A stretch of DNA of 64,000 nt from Mesorhizobium shangrilense (GCF_040537815.1 NZ_JBEWSZ010000007.1:62001-126000), one strand, 5' to 3'; shown: positions 8,009 through 17,862, numbered from the stretch's first letter. A program made the numbers and translations. The notes: a model not told the origin generated them from the sequence alone.

Positions 8009-9459
8009 CCGTCGCGCGCACCAATTGCGAACTTGCCATCGTAGGCGGCGGCCCCGCAGGTCTGGCCGCCGCCGCGCTTGCCGCCGAGTTGGGCGTGGAA
8101 ACGGTGCTGTTCGACGAGCAGCCGACGCCGGGTGGACAGGTCTACCGCAACATCGAAGCCAACAGCCGCAGGCATGACGCGTTGCGCGATATTCTCGGCG
8201 GCGACTACGCCAAGGGACTTGCGCTGGCGGAACGCTTTCGCAGGAGCGGCGCCGGCTACGAACCGCTGACCGCTATCTGGCAGGTTTCGGCTGGCGGCAA
8301 GCTCGGCGTCTCTCAGAACGGCAAGGCCTATCTGACGAAGGCCGGCAGGGTCATCCTGGCGACCGGCGCGATGGAGCGCCCGTTTCCAATTCCGGGATGG
8401 ACACTTCCAGGAGTCATGGGAGCGGGAGCGGCCCAGACGCTCATGAAGGCGTCCGGCATAGTGCCTGACCGGCCGACTATCATCGCTGGCTCGGGGCCTC
8501 TTACCTATCTCGTGGCCTTCCAGCTTTTAACGGCCGGAGCACCCCTGCATGGCATTATCGACACCTCCGAAAAAGGCCTGTTCGAGACGGGGCTGGCCGC
8601 GCTGCCTTTACTGTCCAGCTTTGCCGGCGATTTGCTCAAGGGCCTGTCCTGGATCGTCGCGCTCGGGAAGGCGCGCGTCCCCTTCTTCAGGGGGCGGAAC
8701 CTTGCGGCCGAAGGCGTTTCTCGCCTAGAGGCCGTCAGCTTCGACAGCGGCGGCAGGCGGCACAGGCTGCCGGCATCGCTTTTGCTTGTTCACGAAGGCG
8801 TGGTCCCCAACAACCAGATCACTGCAAGCCTGCGGTGCAGGCACGTCTGGGACGTGGGTCAGACGGCATGGCATCCGCAGACGGACAAATGGGGCGCGAC
8901 GAGCACGGAACTTATCGCCGTCGCGGGCGATGGCGCAGGCATTGCTGGCGCCAGGTCGGCAGTGCACCGCGGGCGGCTGGCGGCACTCGATGCTGCCTGT
9001 CGCCTGGGCCGCATTTCCCGGACAGAGCGCGACGAACGCGCGCTTCCCGAGCGTCGGGCCGTTCAGCGGGAGAACCGGTTCCGTGCGTTCCTCAACAGCG
9101 CCTATCACCCGACCGAGGCTGTACGCTGGCTGGCCGACGACACAATCGCCTGCCGCTGCGAGGAGGTGACGGCCGGCGAACTGCGCGCGCTCATCTCCGA
9201 GGGCTTCACCGACATCAACCAGTTAAAATCGTTCTCCAGGTGCGGCATGGGCCAGTGCCAGGGCCGAATGTGCGCAGGCACCGTCGCCCGCCTCATGTCG
9301 GACAGCCTGAAAAGCGACATCGAGTCGGTCGGCTATTACCGGCTCCGTCTGCCCATTAAGCCGTTGCCTGTCGCCCAGCTTGCGGAACTCGGCAACGCAG
9401 ACCGCGATTCCAGACCTTTGCTGCCCGTCGTCGAGGGCGATCCGAGCCAGCGCATTTAA
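8005..9459 (+). CDS. Opine/amine oxidase large subunit (OoxA/NoxA/HcnB-like)
   Basis: A 484-residue subunit with an FAD fold at the N-terminus (AIVGGGPAGLAAAALA, residues 11-26), a second nucleotide-binding loop (AGSGPLTYLVA, 161-171) and a C-terminal BFD-like 2Fe-2S domain with Cys383, Cys385, Cys413 and Cys418 (CRCEEV and CGMGQC). This layout is that of OoxA/NoxA in octopine/nopaline oxidase and of HcnB. Together with the small subunit before it and the DAO-like subunit after it, it should form a membrane-associated dehydrogenase that splits an opine or N-substituted amino acid. The electron acceptor and substrate are inferred. Confidence 0.9.
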   Translation: MTVARTNCELAIVGGGPAGLAAAALAAELGVETVLFDEQPTPGGQVYRNIEANSRRHDALRDILGGDYAKGLALAERFRRSGAGYEPLTAIWQVSAGGKLGVSQNGKAYLTKAGRVILATGAMERPFPIPGWTLPGVMGAGAAQTLMKASGIVPDRPTIIAGSGPLTYLVAFQLLTAGAPLHGIIDTSEKGLFETGLAALPLLSSFAGDLLKGLSWIVALGKARVPFFRGRNLAAEGVSRLEAVSFDSGGRRHRLPASLLLVHEGVVPNNQITASLRCRHVWDVGQTAWHPQTDKWGATSTELIAVAGDGAGIAGARSAVHRGRLAALDAACRLGRISRTERDERALPERRAVQRENRFRAFLNSAYHPTEAVRWLADDTIACRCEEVTAGELRALISEGFTDINQLKSFSRCGMGQCQGRMCAGTVARLMSDSLKSDIESVGYYRLRLPIKPLPVAQLAELGNADRDSRPLLPVVEGDPSQRI

Positions 9460-9506
9460 GCGATGCAGAGCGGAAGCGACATGATGAGACGGAATGGAAA
9501 GCTACA

Positions 9507-10649
9507 ATGACCGCGACGAACGCAATCGTGATCGGAGGCGGCATCCACGGTTGTTGCACGGCACTCCATCTCGCGCTCCGGGGCATGCGCCCCATTGTGC
9601 TGGAGAAGAACACCGTCGGCCGCCATGCCTCGGGCGTCAACGCGGGCGGCGTGCGGCAACTCATGCGCCATGCGGCGGAAGTCCCGTTGTCCATGGCTGC
9701 AATGGACAGATGGGAGCGCCTGGACGACCTGCTGGGTCCTAAACTGGCAAAGGACTGTGAATTCATCGGCGGCATCGGGCAGATAGGGATCGCCGCAAGT
9801 GAAGCGGAGATGGATTGGTGCCAGACGCGGGTGGCCGAAATGCGCTCACTCGGCCACGCGTTCGAGGAAGTGATCGACGCCAAAGAACTCAGGCGTCTCG
9901 TTCCCGGGGCAGCCGATATTTGCCGCGGCGGCATCATCTCGCGCCGAGACGGTCATGCGAACCCTTTCCGCACCACGCAATCCTTCCGCTTGCGTGCCGA
10001 ACAGCTTGGCGTTCGCATCATGGAGCGGACGCGCGTGACCGGGCTCGAGCAAGGCGACGGCGGCTGGACGGTCATGACGGATAGCGGCGTCCTCAGGTCG
10101 GACATCGTGGTCAATTGCGGCGGAGCCTGGGCCTGGCAGGTGGCGGCGATGATCGGTGAGCATTTTCCCAGCACGCATTTCGCCTCAACGCTGATGGTCA
10201 CATCTCGCATGCCCCACTTCATCGATCCCGTGGTGATCGGCATCGACCGGGTGCTCTCCTTCAAGCAAACGGAAGCCGGCACCGTCGTCATTGGCGGCGG
10301 TATCCTCGGCGATCCCGATCTGAATGCCGAAACGGCCGACACGGTTGCAGACCGCATGGTGGTGAGCGCCCAGACGGTCTACGACTTCTTCCCGATTCTG
10401 CGCCGCGCGACCATCGTACGAAGCTGGGCAGGGCTGGAAGCATTGATGCCGGACGTCATCCCTGTCATCGGGCCCAGCCAGGTCGCGCGCAACCTCTGGC
10501 ACGCTTTCGGCTTTTCCGGGCACGGGTTCCAACTCGGCCCTATCGTCGGCTCGGTCATCGCAGACCTCGTCGCCGATGGCCAAAGCGCCATTCCGATAGC
10601 CGCGTTCAGCCCGGCCCGCTTCTCGGCAGCCACCGGCACGCCGCGATGA
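9507..10649 (+). CDS. Opine/amine oxidase DAO-like subunit (OoxB/NoxB-like)
   Basis: A 380-residue FAD oxidoreductase of the DAO family. The FAD fold is NAIVIGGGIHGCCTALHLALRG at the N-terminus, and GFSGHGFQLGPIVG near the C-terminus is the conserved flavin-contact loop of this family. In opine oxidases and hydroxyproline dehydrogenase this is the catalytic beta subunit. It lies 47 bp after the FAD/BFD subunit and 39 bp before the first permease, in one transcription run. It differs clearly from the DAO protein at 6570, so the two are not a recent duplication. Confidence 0.9.
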   Translation: MTATNAIVIGGGIHGCCTALHLALRGMRPIVLEKNTVGRHASGVNAGGVRQLMRHAAEVPLSMAAMDRWERLDDLLGPKLAKDCEFIGGIGQIGIAASEAEMDWCQTRVAEMRSLGHAFEEVIDAKELRRLVPGAADICRGGIISRRDGHANPFRTTQSFRLRAEQLGVRIMERTRVTGLEQGDGGWTVMTDSGVLRSDIVVNCGGAWAWQVAAMIGEHFPSTHFASTLMVTSRMPHFIDPVVIGIDRVLSFKQTEAGTVVIGGGILGDPDLNAETADTVADRMVVSAQTVYDFFPILRRATIVRSWAGLEALMPDVIPVIGPSQVARNLWHAFGFSGHGFQLGPIVGSVIADLVADGQSAIPIAAFSPARFSAATGTPR

Positions 10650-10688
10650 CGTACGTTCCTAACCGCAAAGTCACGCAGGTAGCTGGCC

Positions 10689-11408
10689 ATGAATGATTTC
10701 AGGCTGACGACCGTCTTTAGCTTTGCTCCCGACGGCTGGGGTCCCGCCATGTCAGCGGCAACTGCCATGACAATCGCGGTGGCGGTGACGGGGTTCATCG
10801 CCGGGGCGATAATAGGTGCGTTCGGCGCATGGGCGAAGATATCCGGGAGCACCGTCGTCCGTGCGCTCGCTGATGGTTACACAACAGTCCTGCGCGGAAT
10901 TCCCGACCTCCTGGTCATCTACCTTTTCTATTTCGGCTCCAGCGCCATCCTCACGCCGATCGGCCGGCTCTTCGGCGCCCAAGGCTTCCTAAGCCTGCCG
11001 GCCTTCTTCGCTGGCGCCATGGCGATTGCCATCGTGTCAGGCGCCTATCACACGGAAGTCTTCCGCGGCGCGTACCAAGTGGTCGCGCGCGGGGAGATCG
11101 AGGCAGCCTACGCTACGGGTATGTCGCCTGCGCTAGCCTTCCGTCGCATCATCGCGCCTCTGACACTGCGTTTCGCCGTGCCCGGACTTGCGAATATCTG
11201 GCAGCTCGTCCTGAAGGAATCGTCGCTGATCTCGGTGACGGGGCTCGTAGAAATCCTGCGTCAGGCGCAGATCGGTGCAGGTTCGACCAAGCAGCCCTTC
11301 TCCTTCTTCCTGGCGGCGGCAATCCTCTATTTGCTCATCTCTTCCGCTTCGGGATGGGCGCTGCAATACGCCGAAAGACACTTCACCCGCGGTCTCAGGA
11401 GAGGATAA
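10689..11408 (+). CDS. ABC permease, opine/amino-acid type (OccQ/NocQ-like)
   Basis: A 239-residue inner-membrane permease of the HisM/HisQ group with about five hydrophobic helices. The EAA loop that contacts the ATPase is visible as ARGEIEAAYATGMSPALAFRRI. It pairs with the permease that begins at 11408, whose ATG shares its A with this gene's TAA stop (TAATG). The pair should form a heterodimeric channel for the ligand of the binding protein at 5641. Confidence 0.92.
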   Translation: MNDFRLTTVFSFAPDGWGPAMSAATAMTIAVAVTGFIAGAIIGAFGAWAKISGSTVVRALADGYTTVLRGIPDLLVIYLFYFGSSAILTPIGRLFGAQGFLSLPAFFAGAMAIAIVSGAYHTEVFRGAYQVVARGEIEAAYATGMSPALAFRRIIAPLTLRFAVPGLANIWQLVLKESSLISVTGLVEILRQAQIGAGSTKQPFSFFLAAAILYLLISSASGWALQYAERHFTRGLRRG

Positions 11409-12130
11409 TGGATTTTTCCTTCCTTCTCGTTGCCTCTCAGCGGCTGCTGCCCGGCGTTCCGTTGACCCTGCAATTGATGTCCATCTCGGTGGCGCTCGGA
11501 ATGGTCCTCGCCCTGATCCTGGCGCTGCTACGGCTTTCGGGCATTCGGCCGCTCGAGTGGGCTGCGAGGGCCTACATCTTCGTGTTTCGCTCGACCCCGC
11601 TGCTGGTGCAGATCTTTCTGATCTACTACGGCCTCAGCCAGTGCCCGACGCTTCGCTACAGCATGCTGTGGCCGATCCTTCGCCAACCTTACTGGTGCGC
11701 TATCATCGCGCTTGCTCTGAACACGGCCGCCTATGGCAGCGAGATAATCCGGGGCGGCCTGCAGTCCGTGCCGGAGGGCCAGATCGAGGCCGCCCGTGCC
11801 TGCGGCATGAGCCGCTTCACGGTGTTCCGACGCATCGTCCTGCCCCTTGCCATCCGCCAGGCCCTGCCTGCTTACGGCAACGAAATCATCCTGATGGTGA
11901 AGGCGACGGCGCTGGCTTCGGTGATCACCATGATGGAAATCACCGGCCTTGCGGCCAAACTGATTTCCGAAACCTACCGCGCGGTCGAGGTCTTCGTCGT
12001 CGCGGGAAGCATCTATCTGATTATCAATTATGTTATCACGCGCGTCATCCACTTCCTGGAACACAGGCTGACGCCGCATCTGAGGTCTGCTCCGAGGCCG
12101 ATCGTCATCGAGAGGGAAGACGCAGTATGA
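11408..12130 (+). CDS. ABC permease, opine/amino-acid type (OccM/NocM-like)
   Basis: A 240-residue partner permease. It opens with LLPGVPLTLQLMSISVALG, the usual first-helix pattern of polar amino-acid permeases, and carries the EAA loop PEGQIEAARACGMSRFTVFRRI. Start and stop overlap the flanking genes by 1 and 4 nt, so the transport genes are tightly coupled. A conserved aspartate or asparagine usual in helix 3 lies in FRSTPLLVQIFLIYYG. Function follows from family and context. Confidence 0.92.
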   Translation: MDFSFLLVASQRLLPGVPLTLQLMSISVALGMVLALILALLRLSGIRPLEWAARAYIFVFRSTPLLVQIFLIYYGLSQCPTLRYSMLWPILRQPYWCAIIALALNTAAYGSEIIRGGLQSVPEGQIEAARACGMSRFTVFRRIVLPLAIRQALPAYGNEIILMVKATALASVITMMEITGLAAKLISETYRAVEVFVVAGSIYLIINYVITRVIHFLEHRLTPHLRSAPRPIVIEREDAV

Positions 12131-12921
12131 GTGAAATGCAGTCGCAGCAAAGCCCTCTTGCCGGTGCGGTTCCAGCCGTTCGCATCCGCGACCTGCGGAA
12201 AGCCTACGGGGCTTTCGACGTACTGAAGGGCGTTTCACTGGACGCCTGTGATGGTGATGTCGTCTCGATCCTCGGATCCTCCGGCTCGGGCAAGTCCACG
12301 ATGCTACGCTGCATCAACATGCTGGAAATCCCGACCGGAGGCGAAGTCTCCATCGGCGGCGAGATGATGCGGATGAAGCAGACGAAGTCCGGGCCGCGGC
12401 CTGCCGACCGGGCACAGGTCGACCGCCTGCGTGCCCGCATCGGCATGGTCTTTCAGAGTTTCAACCTCTGGTCGCACAAGACGATTCTGGAAAACGTCAT
12501 CGAAGCCCCGGTTCACGTCCAAGGTCGCCCGCGCGCAGAGTGCGTTGAGGAGGCGAAGGAGCTTCTTGCTAAGGTAGGCATCGCGGATAAGATCAATCAC
12601 TATCCGATACACCTTTCCGGTGGCCAGCAGCAGCGTGCTGCCATCGCCCGTGCGCTCGGCCAGCGCCCCCGCGTCATGCTGTTCGACGAACCGACGTCCG
12701 CGCTGGACCCCGAACTTGTCGGGGAGGTACTGAAAGTCATGCGTGCACTGGCGGAAGAAGGGCGGACCATGCTGGTGGTCACGCACGAGATGGGCTTCGC
12801 GCGAGACGTTTCGAGCAAGGTCGTCTTTCTTCATAAGGGGATCGTCGAAGAGCAAGGGCCGCCGGAGGAAGTCTTTAGCTCAAGCCGATCGGAACGTTTC
12901 CGGCAATTCTTAACGCGGTGA
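12127..12921 (+). CDS. ABC ATP-binding protein, opine/amino-acid type (OccP/NocP-like)
   Basis: A 264-residue ATPase energising the two preceding permeases. Walker A is GSSGSGKST (50-58), Q-loop Gln110, signature LSGGQ (163-167), Walker B VMLFDE (183-188) and H-loop His220. The insertion of about 15 residues before the Q-loop (around MKQTKSGPRPADRAQ) is typical of HisP/OccP-type ATPases. Its ATG overlaps the permease stop as ATGA. It ends the opine-type operon, 142 bp from the convergent end of the next ABC system. Confidence 0.94.
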   Translation: MSEMQSQQSPLAGAVPAVRIRDLRKAYGAFDVLKGVSLDACDGDVVSILGSSGSGKSTMLRCINMLEIPTGGEVSIGGEMMRMKQTKSGPRPADRAQVDRLRARIGMVFQSFNLWSHKTILENVIEAPVHVQGRPRAECVEEAKELLAKVGIADKINHYPIHLSGGQQQRAAIARALGQRPRVMLFDEPTSALDPELVGEVLKVMRALAEEGRTMLVVTHEMGFARDVSSKVVFLHKGIVEEQGPPEEVFSSSRSERFRQFLTR

Positions 12922-13063
12922 TGAGCAATCCGCGCTTCACCGCTGTCGCCTCATCGGTTGCACATGCGAAATCAGACAAGACGTTTGGATGCCGGCTATG
13001 GGGCCGAGAGCCGACTTTCCGCTTCCCGATATTCGACTGGAAAAGCAGCCCTTTCCAAGAAGC

Positions 13064-13807
13064 CTAATGCTTCAAAATCTGGCTGAGGAACAACTTCGTT
13101 CGATCATGGCTCGGGTTGCCGAAAAACGCGTCGGGCGTGCCCTCCTCGACGATCTGCCCAGCGTCCATGAAGATCACCCGGTCGGCGACCGCACGCGCAA
13201 AACCCATCTCGTGCGTCACACAGACCATGGTCATGCCGTCGCGAGCCAATCCCGTCATCGTCTCTAGCACCTCGGACACCATTTCCGGATCGAGGGCGGA
13301 GGTCGGTTCGTCGAACAGCATGACAGCCGGCTTCATGCACAGGCTGCGGGCGATCGCCACGCGTTGCTGCTGGCCGCCGGACAGTTGGATGGGGAACTTG
13401 TTCGCCTGCTCGGGAATGCGGACCCGCTCGAGGAACTTCAGCGCGGTCTTGCGCGCCTCCTTTTCCGACACGCCCTTCACCCACATCGGGCCGGCCATGC
13501 AGTTCATCAGCACCGTCATGTGCGGAAACAGGTTGAAGTGCTGGAAGACCATGCCGACGTTGGAGCGCACGGCGGCGACGTTGCCCATCTTGCCATGCAG
13601 CGCAACGCCGTTGACGGTGATATCGCCCTCTTGATGCGCCTCCAGGCGATTGAAGCAGCGGATGAGCGTCGATTTGCCGGAACCCGAGGGCCCGCAGATA
13701 ACGATCCGCTCGCCCTTGTGGACGGTCAGGTTAATGTCCTTCAGCGCGTGGAACTGGCCGTACCATTTGGAAACGGCCTTGGCTTCAATGATGGCCGGAG
13801 CGCTCAT
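13064..13807 (-). CDS. ABC ATP-binding protein of the second amino-acid transporter
   Basis: A 247-residue GlnQ/AapP-type ATPase. Walker A is GPSGSGKST (39-47), signature LSGGQ (142-146) and Walker B VMLFDE. It starts at 13807 inside the permease stop (ATGA overlap); a longer frame back to 14113 reads antisense-like low-complexity sequence and is rejected. Last gene of a seven-gene minus-strand run that contains catabolic enzymes, so it probably imports their amino-acid-like substrate or a precursor. Confidence 0.93.
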   Translation of the reverse strand: MSAPAIIEAKAVSKWYGQFHALKDINLTVHKGERIVICGPSGSGKSTLIRCFNRLEAHQEGDITVNGVALHGKMGNVAAVRSNVGMVFQHFNLFPHMTVLMNCMAGPMWVKGVSEKEARKTALKFLERVRIPEQANKFPIQLSGGQQQRVAIARSLCMKPAVMLFDEPTSALDPEMVSEVLETMTGLARDGMTMVCVTHEMGFARAVADRVIFMDAGQIVEEGTPDAFFGNPSHDRTKLFLSQILKH

Positions 13808-14865
13808 CGCACCTTGCTCCTGTGGTAGTGCCGTTCGATCCGCGACTGAACCAGTTCGAGGCAGATCGACAACATCCAGTAGATCATGGCTGCCGAAATC
13901 AGCATCTCCATGTGCTGGAAGGTCTTCTGGCCGAGGGTGCGCGCTAGGAACATCAGCTCCCAAACGCCAATGACCGAGACCAGCGAGGAATCCTTCAGCA
14001 TCGAGATGAACTGGTTGCCCGTCGGCGGAATGATGACCGGCAGCGCCTGCGGCAGGATGATCCGGCGCATGGTCAGCGCGAAGCCGAAGCCCATGGAGCG
14101 CGACGCCTCCCATTGGCCGTGATCGATGCTCTGTATGCCGGAGCGGAAGATCTCGGTCATGTAGGCGCCGTAGCAGAGCGAAAGCGCCAGGATGCCAGCA
14201 GGCACGGCATTGATGACGAAGCCGAGTTGCGGCAGGCCGAGATAGATCAGGTAGACCTGCATGAGCAGCGGAAGGCCGCGGAAGAAGGAGGTGTAGAAGC
14301 TGGCGATGGCGTAGGCGAAGCCATTGCTGGAAAGCTTGGCGACCGCGCCGGCGACCGCGATGACGGAAGCGATGACAATCGAGATCGCCGAAACGTAGAG
14401 CGTGGTGACAACGCCCTGGCTGATCAGAAACGGCAGCTTCTCCCTGATGAAGGGCAGGCTGAGATGGAAGGTCTCGAAGAAGGCAATGAACAGCAGCAGC
14501 AGTTCGAGCCAGACGATGCCGATCTGGAACTTGAGCGGCGCGAAACCGATCAGCACGACGTTCAAGGTGAAGATCACCGCGATGGCGAAGGCAATGGCAA
14601 AGCGGCCGTAAAGGCCGCTCACCGACGGTTCGCCGATCACCGGACGCATCAGTTCGGCAAAGCTGGTGCCCGACATGTTGAAAGCCATGAAGAGAAGCAG
14701 AACGACGCCGAACATCGTCGCCACGAACCAGGGTTTGTGGACAAGGATTTCGGCTTCGACGGTATCCGGATAAAGCATCTTGAGCACCGGCTGTTCGGCG
14801 ACCTGCCGGGGCAGGCCGCCTTTTTGAGGGGCTAGTTTGTTTTCGAATAATCCTGCCCGTACCAT
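13804..14865 (-). CDS. ABC permease of the second amino-acid transporter, N-terminally extended
   Basis: A 353-residue permease. The C-terminal 220 residues are a standard amino-acid permease (EAA loop [22 protein letters not shown]). Before it are about 130 extra residues with three more hydrophobic segments ([50 protein letters not shown]), making it a single-gene permease in which no second permease is encoded. The upstream start is uncertain: 14865 overlaps the binding-protein end by 34 bp, while the ATG at 14778 also lacks a strong ribosome site. The channel is presumably a homodimer. Confidence 0.86.
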   Translation of the reverse strand: MVRAGLFENKLAPQKGGLPRQVAEQPVLKMLYPDTVEAEILVHKPWFVATMFGVVLLLFMAFNMSGTSFAELMRPVIGEPSVSGLYGRFAIAFAIAVIFTLNVVLIGFAPLKFQIGIVWLELLLLFIAFFETFHLSLPFIREKLPFLISQGVVTTLYVSAISIVIASVIAVAGAVAKLSSNGFAYAIASFYTSFFRGLPLLMQVYLIYLGLPQLGFVINAVPAGILALSLCYGAYMTEIFRSGIQSIDHGQWEASRSMGFGFALTMRRIILPQALPVIIPPTGNQFISMLKDSSLVSVIGVWELMFLARTLGQKTFQHMEMLISAAMIYWMLSICLELVQSRIERHYHRSKVR

Positions 14866-15665
14866 TTTTCGGAAAGCTTGCTCAGCGTGCCGTCCTCCTT
14901 CATTGCTTTCACGGCGTCGGCGATCTTGGCGCAGAGTTCGGGATCGCCGCGTTCGATGGCGACCGCCAGCGGCTCGTAGAAGACCGGATCGCCCAGCTGC
15001 TTGATCGGGTAACCGGCCTTCTCGGCATCGAGGATCGACGGCAGCGAAGAGACCACCGCATCCAGGCGCACGCCGTCGCCGAGGCGAAGGTCGTCAAAGG
15101 CGGTCGTCGAATTCTCGTAGGAGTGGACCTCCTTCGGGTTGAGCTTGTACTCGAATGGCGGCGCGCCGGCGGCATCGAGTGTCAGATCCTTCTTGGCATA
15201 GGCCTCGAAGGTGGAGGTGCTGGTGGCGCCGACCACCTTGCCGTCGAGGTCCGCCGGCGTCTTGGCCTTGCTGTCCTTGTGCACGGCAACGGCCGCCGGT
15301 GTGTAATAGTAGACCGCCGGAAAATCGAAGATCTCGGCGCGCTTCTTGGTCGGCGTCATCGAGCCGGCATGCATGTCCCAGCGCCCTGCCCAATGGCCGG
15401 CGGTGATGATGTCCCAGCCGGGCGTGATGAACTCGACCTTGACGCCGAGGTGCTTGCCGATCGCTTTGGCGACGTCGACATCGAAGCCGTCCAGCTCGTT
15501 GCTGGCATTCACGAAGGACTGCGGCGCCCAGTTGGCATCGGTCGCCACCTTGAGGGTGCCGGCCGCCATCACGCGGTCGAGCACCGCGCCTGCGTGAGCA
15601 GGATATGCGCCGAGCGCAAGCGCCACCGCGGCCATCGTCACGTGTCGTCTGTTCCAGATTGTCAT
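14832..15665 (-). CDS. Periplasmic amino-acid-type binding protein (ABC)
   Basis: A 277-residue SBP_bac_3 receptor. The signal peptide runs through [15 protein letters not shown] with a cut near residue 26; the mature part begins [15 protein letters not shown] and contains the ligand-loop pattern [18 protein letters not shown]. It stands 265 bp downstream of the hydrolase gene and overlaps the permease. The gap may carry its own promoter, giving more receptor than enzymes. The ligand should be an amino-acid-like compound linked to the monooxygenase pathway upstream. Confidence 0.9.
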   Translation of the reverse strand: MTIWNRRHVTMAAVALALGAYPAHAGAVLDRVMAAGTLKVATDANWAPQSFVNASNELDGFDVDVAKAIGKHLGVKVEFITPGWDIITAGHWAGRWDMHAGSMTPTKKRAEIFDFPAVYYYTPAAVAVHKDSKAKTPADLDGKVVGATSTSTFEAYAKKDLTLDAAGAPPFEYKLNPKEVHSYENSTTAFDDLRLGDGVRLDAVVSSLPSILDAEKAGYPIKQLGDPVFYEPLAVAIERGDPELCAKIADAVKAMKEDGTLSKLSEKWYGQDYSKTN

Positions 15666-15930
15666 GTGCGTATTCCCCTGTTGTTGTTCAGTCCCTTGCG
15701 GTCACGATGGTTCAGCCGGTCGTGACTTCGCAATTTCGTGCCGACCAGGTCGGCGTCCTCTCCCAAAGGCTCGCGGATTTAGCGACCTCGCGGCCGGTCC
15801 GGTCTTCCGATGCCGCGGAGGATGTTTGCCGTCGCCATTCCCCCGATCACAGGGAAGGGGCCGGCCTGATGCCGGCAAAGTGTCGTGTGAAGCTTGGGGC
15901 CGGCGTCGCTCTCCTGCCTCGCGAAGGTTG
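15666..15930. other. Leader region between hydrolase and binding-protein genes
   Basis: No gene on either strand. This is the only gap above 30 bp inside the catabolic operon up to the transporter, and may hold an internal promoter. No clear hairpin terminator was seen. Confidence 0.35.
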
Positions 15931-16755
15931 CTATCCATGGGCCGCCGCCCTCTTGCCACCTTGACCCAACAGAAAAACGTCCATCACCGCGGCAATCCGA
16001 GCCGGCGCCTCGATCAGGATCGAATGGCGAAGTCCGGGCAGGATGGCGAGTTGCGACCCTTGCACCTGTTCGTGCATCAGCCGTGCCATGCGCGGGCTGG
16101 AACCCTGGTCGTCCTCGCCGGTCACAATCAGCGTCGGGCAGGTGATGCGGTCGAGAACGCCGCCGAAATCGGTTTCGGCCAGAACGCGATAGGCGGCCGC
16201 ATAGCAGTCGCGGTCGTTTTCAGCGTCACGCCGGCGCAACTCGGCGATGACCTCCGGGTTGCTGTCCTGAAAATCCTCCGTCAGCCAGCGCGACAGCGAG
16301 GCGGCATGATGCGCCGAAGCGTCACTCGCCATCAGCGCCGCCAGCCGGCCACGCACCGCGTGCCGTTCCTCGGGCGTGCGGCCGGCAACCGTCGACAGCA
16401 GCACCAGTTTCTGCAGGCGCTCGGCATGCGTCAGCGCCAGGCGCTGCGCGATCAGGCCACCCAGCGAAAACCCCGCCAGATGGAAGGTGGCAAACCCCAC
16501 ATGGTCGGCCAGCGCCAGCGTCTCCTTGACGAAATCGTCGATCTCGTAGCGGCCCTTGACCCGGCTGGAGCGGCCATGACCGCGCAGGTCGAAGGTGAGG
16601 ACCGCGAAGCGATCTTTCAGTTGGCCCGCCACGCCATTCCAGGCTTCGAGATAGGAGCCGACACCATGGATGCAGACCAGCGGCACGCCGCCCTCACCCT
16701 CAAGGCGCCAGTTGAGCAGCACACCCTCGACATCGAGCTGGCCGGAGCGCGCCAT
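15931..16755 (-). CDS. Alpha/beta-fold hydrolase
   Basis: A 274-residue hydrolase. HG of the oxyanion hole is at 30-31, the nucleophile elbow GFSLG gives Ser97, the acid is Asp215 or Asp216 in VTGEDDQ, and His244 lies in GLRHSILIEA. The fold and motif spacing match small carboxylesterases and C-C hydrolases. The ATG at 16755 follows the monooxygenase stop by 2 bp, so the two are co-translated. It probably hydrolyses the product of the flavin monooxygenase step. The substrate is unknown. Confidence 0.92.
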   Translation of the reverse strand: MARSGQLDVEGVLLNWRLEGEGGVPLVCIHGVGSYLEAWNGVAGQLKDRFAVLTFDLRGHGRSSRVKGRYEIDDFVKETLALADHVGFATFHLAGFSLGGLIAQRLALTHAERLQKLVLLSTVAGRTPEERHAVRGRLAALMASDASAHHAASLSRWLTEDFQDSNPEVIAELRRRDAENDRDCYAAAYRVLAETDFGGVLDRITCPTLIVTGEDDQGSSPRMARLMHEQVQGSQLAILPGLRHSILIEAPARIAAVMDVFLLGQGGKRAAAHG

Positions 16756-16757
16756 GG

Positions 16758-17834
16758 TCACGCCCTCGCCGCCTGTCGCGCCCTGTCGCGCTCCCGGGCC
16801 GCAAAAACCGGCATCACCTCGTCGACCCACAGCTTGATCGTCTTCTTCTGCAGCTCGAATGGCAGGTTGAACGTCAGGCCGAGGCAATATTGGTCGACGC
16901 CCGCCGCTTCATAGTCGAGCAGCTTCTCGATCACCTCGTCGGGCGTGCCGAACATCAGGTTGCGGCGGATGTTTTCCGGATTGTAGTTGTCCTTGCCCTT
17001 GACGCTCTCGTAGGGGACGGCTTCGGGAAAGCCGTTTTGCACGGTGCCGATGTTCTGGAACAGGTTCTCGAAGGCGCGGCCGTAGTCGATGGCATGCCCG
17101 ACCGCGATCTCCCAGTCCTGCGCCCGTTCGTAGACGCAGGTGCGCCGCTGCATCATCAGGCGCGGGCGCAGCACCTCCGGATGATCGGCGACGGCCTTGC
17201 GGAATTTCTCGCCGAGCACGGCGATCTCGGCCGCCGGCGCCGACAAGGGCGTCGACAGGATCGAAGCGCCGATGCCCACCGCCCAGTCGAAGGTGCCGGG
17301 ATCACGCGCGGCCACCCAGATCGGCGGATGCGGCTTCTGCAGTGGCTTCGGCACGCCGGCGGCGAGCGGGAACTTCCAGTAATCGCCGTCATGGGCATAA
17401 TCCTGCGCCCACAGCTTCTTCACCGCCGGCACCAGCTCCTTCAGATAGGCAACGCCTTCCTGCTGTGGCATGCCGCCGGCCATGCGGTCGAACTCGTATT
17501 GGTACGAACCGCGCGCGATGCCGAACTCCAGCCGACCGCCGGTCAGGTGATCGCAAAGTGCCGCCTCCCCCGCCAGCCGGATCGGGCTCCAGTAGGGCGC
17601 GACCAGCGTCGAGGTGCCGAGCCGGATCTGCTCGGTATGCTGGGCAAGCCAGGTCAGCGTCATCAGCGGGTTGGGCGAGATCGTGCATTCGATCGTGTGA
17701 TGCTCCGCCGTCCACAGCGTCTCGAAGCCACCCTCATCGGCCAGGCGCGCCAGGTCGAGCAGATTGCTCTTCACCTTTGCCATCGGCATGTCGGGCGAGA
17801 AGCGTTCCATGGTCAGCGAAACGGCGAATTTCAT
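16758..17834 (-). CDS. Luciferase-like flavin-dependent monooxygenase (LLM class)
   Basis: A 358-residue bacterial-luciferase-family TIM-barrel enzyme using FMNH2 or F420; next to a flavin reductase, FMNH2 is likely. Visible family features are ETLWTAEHHTIECTISPNPL near residue 40-60, IRLGTSTLVAPYWSPIRLAGE, GRLEFGIARGSYQYEFD and IWVAARDPGTFDWA. The start at 17834 has GGGAGA upstream; the frame from 17891 has no such site. Context (flavin reductase, aldehyde dehydrogenase, hydrolase) suggests a two-component monooxygenase opening a small or heterocyclic substrate. Known relatives also include alkanal and limonene-type oxygenases. Confidence 0.92.
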   Translation of the reverse strand: MKFAVSLTMERFSPDMPMAKVKSNLLDLARLADEGGFETLWTAEHHTIECTISPNPLMTLTWLAQHTEQIRLGTSTLVAPYWSPIRLAGEAALCDHLTGGRLEFGIARGSYQYEFDRMAGGMPQQEGVAYLKELVPAVKKLWAQDYAHDGDYWKFPLAAGVPKPLQKPHPPIWVAARDPGTFDWAVGIGASILSTPLSAPAAEIAVLGEKFRKAVADHPEVLRPRLMMQRRTCVYERAQDWEIAVGHAIDYGRAFENLFQNIGTVQNGFPEAVPYESVKGKDNYNPENIRRNLMFGTPDEVIEKLLDYEAAGVDQYCLGLTFNLPFELQKKTIKLWVDEVMPVFAARERDRARQAARA

Positions 17835-17862
17835 GTCGGTCTCCCGGTCGTTGCGTCGTTGG

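Noticed and set aside
6570..10649. Two DAO-type oxidase genes as a tandem duplication
   Set aside because: Apart from the FAD fold, the two proteins share little sequence and have different lengths, so they are separate family members.
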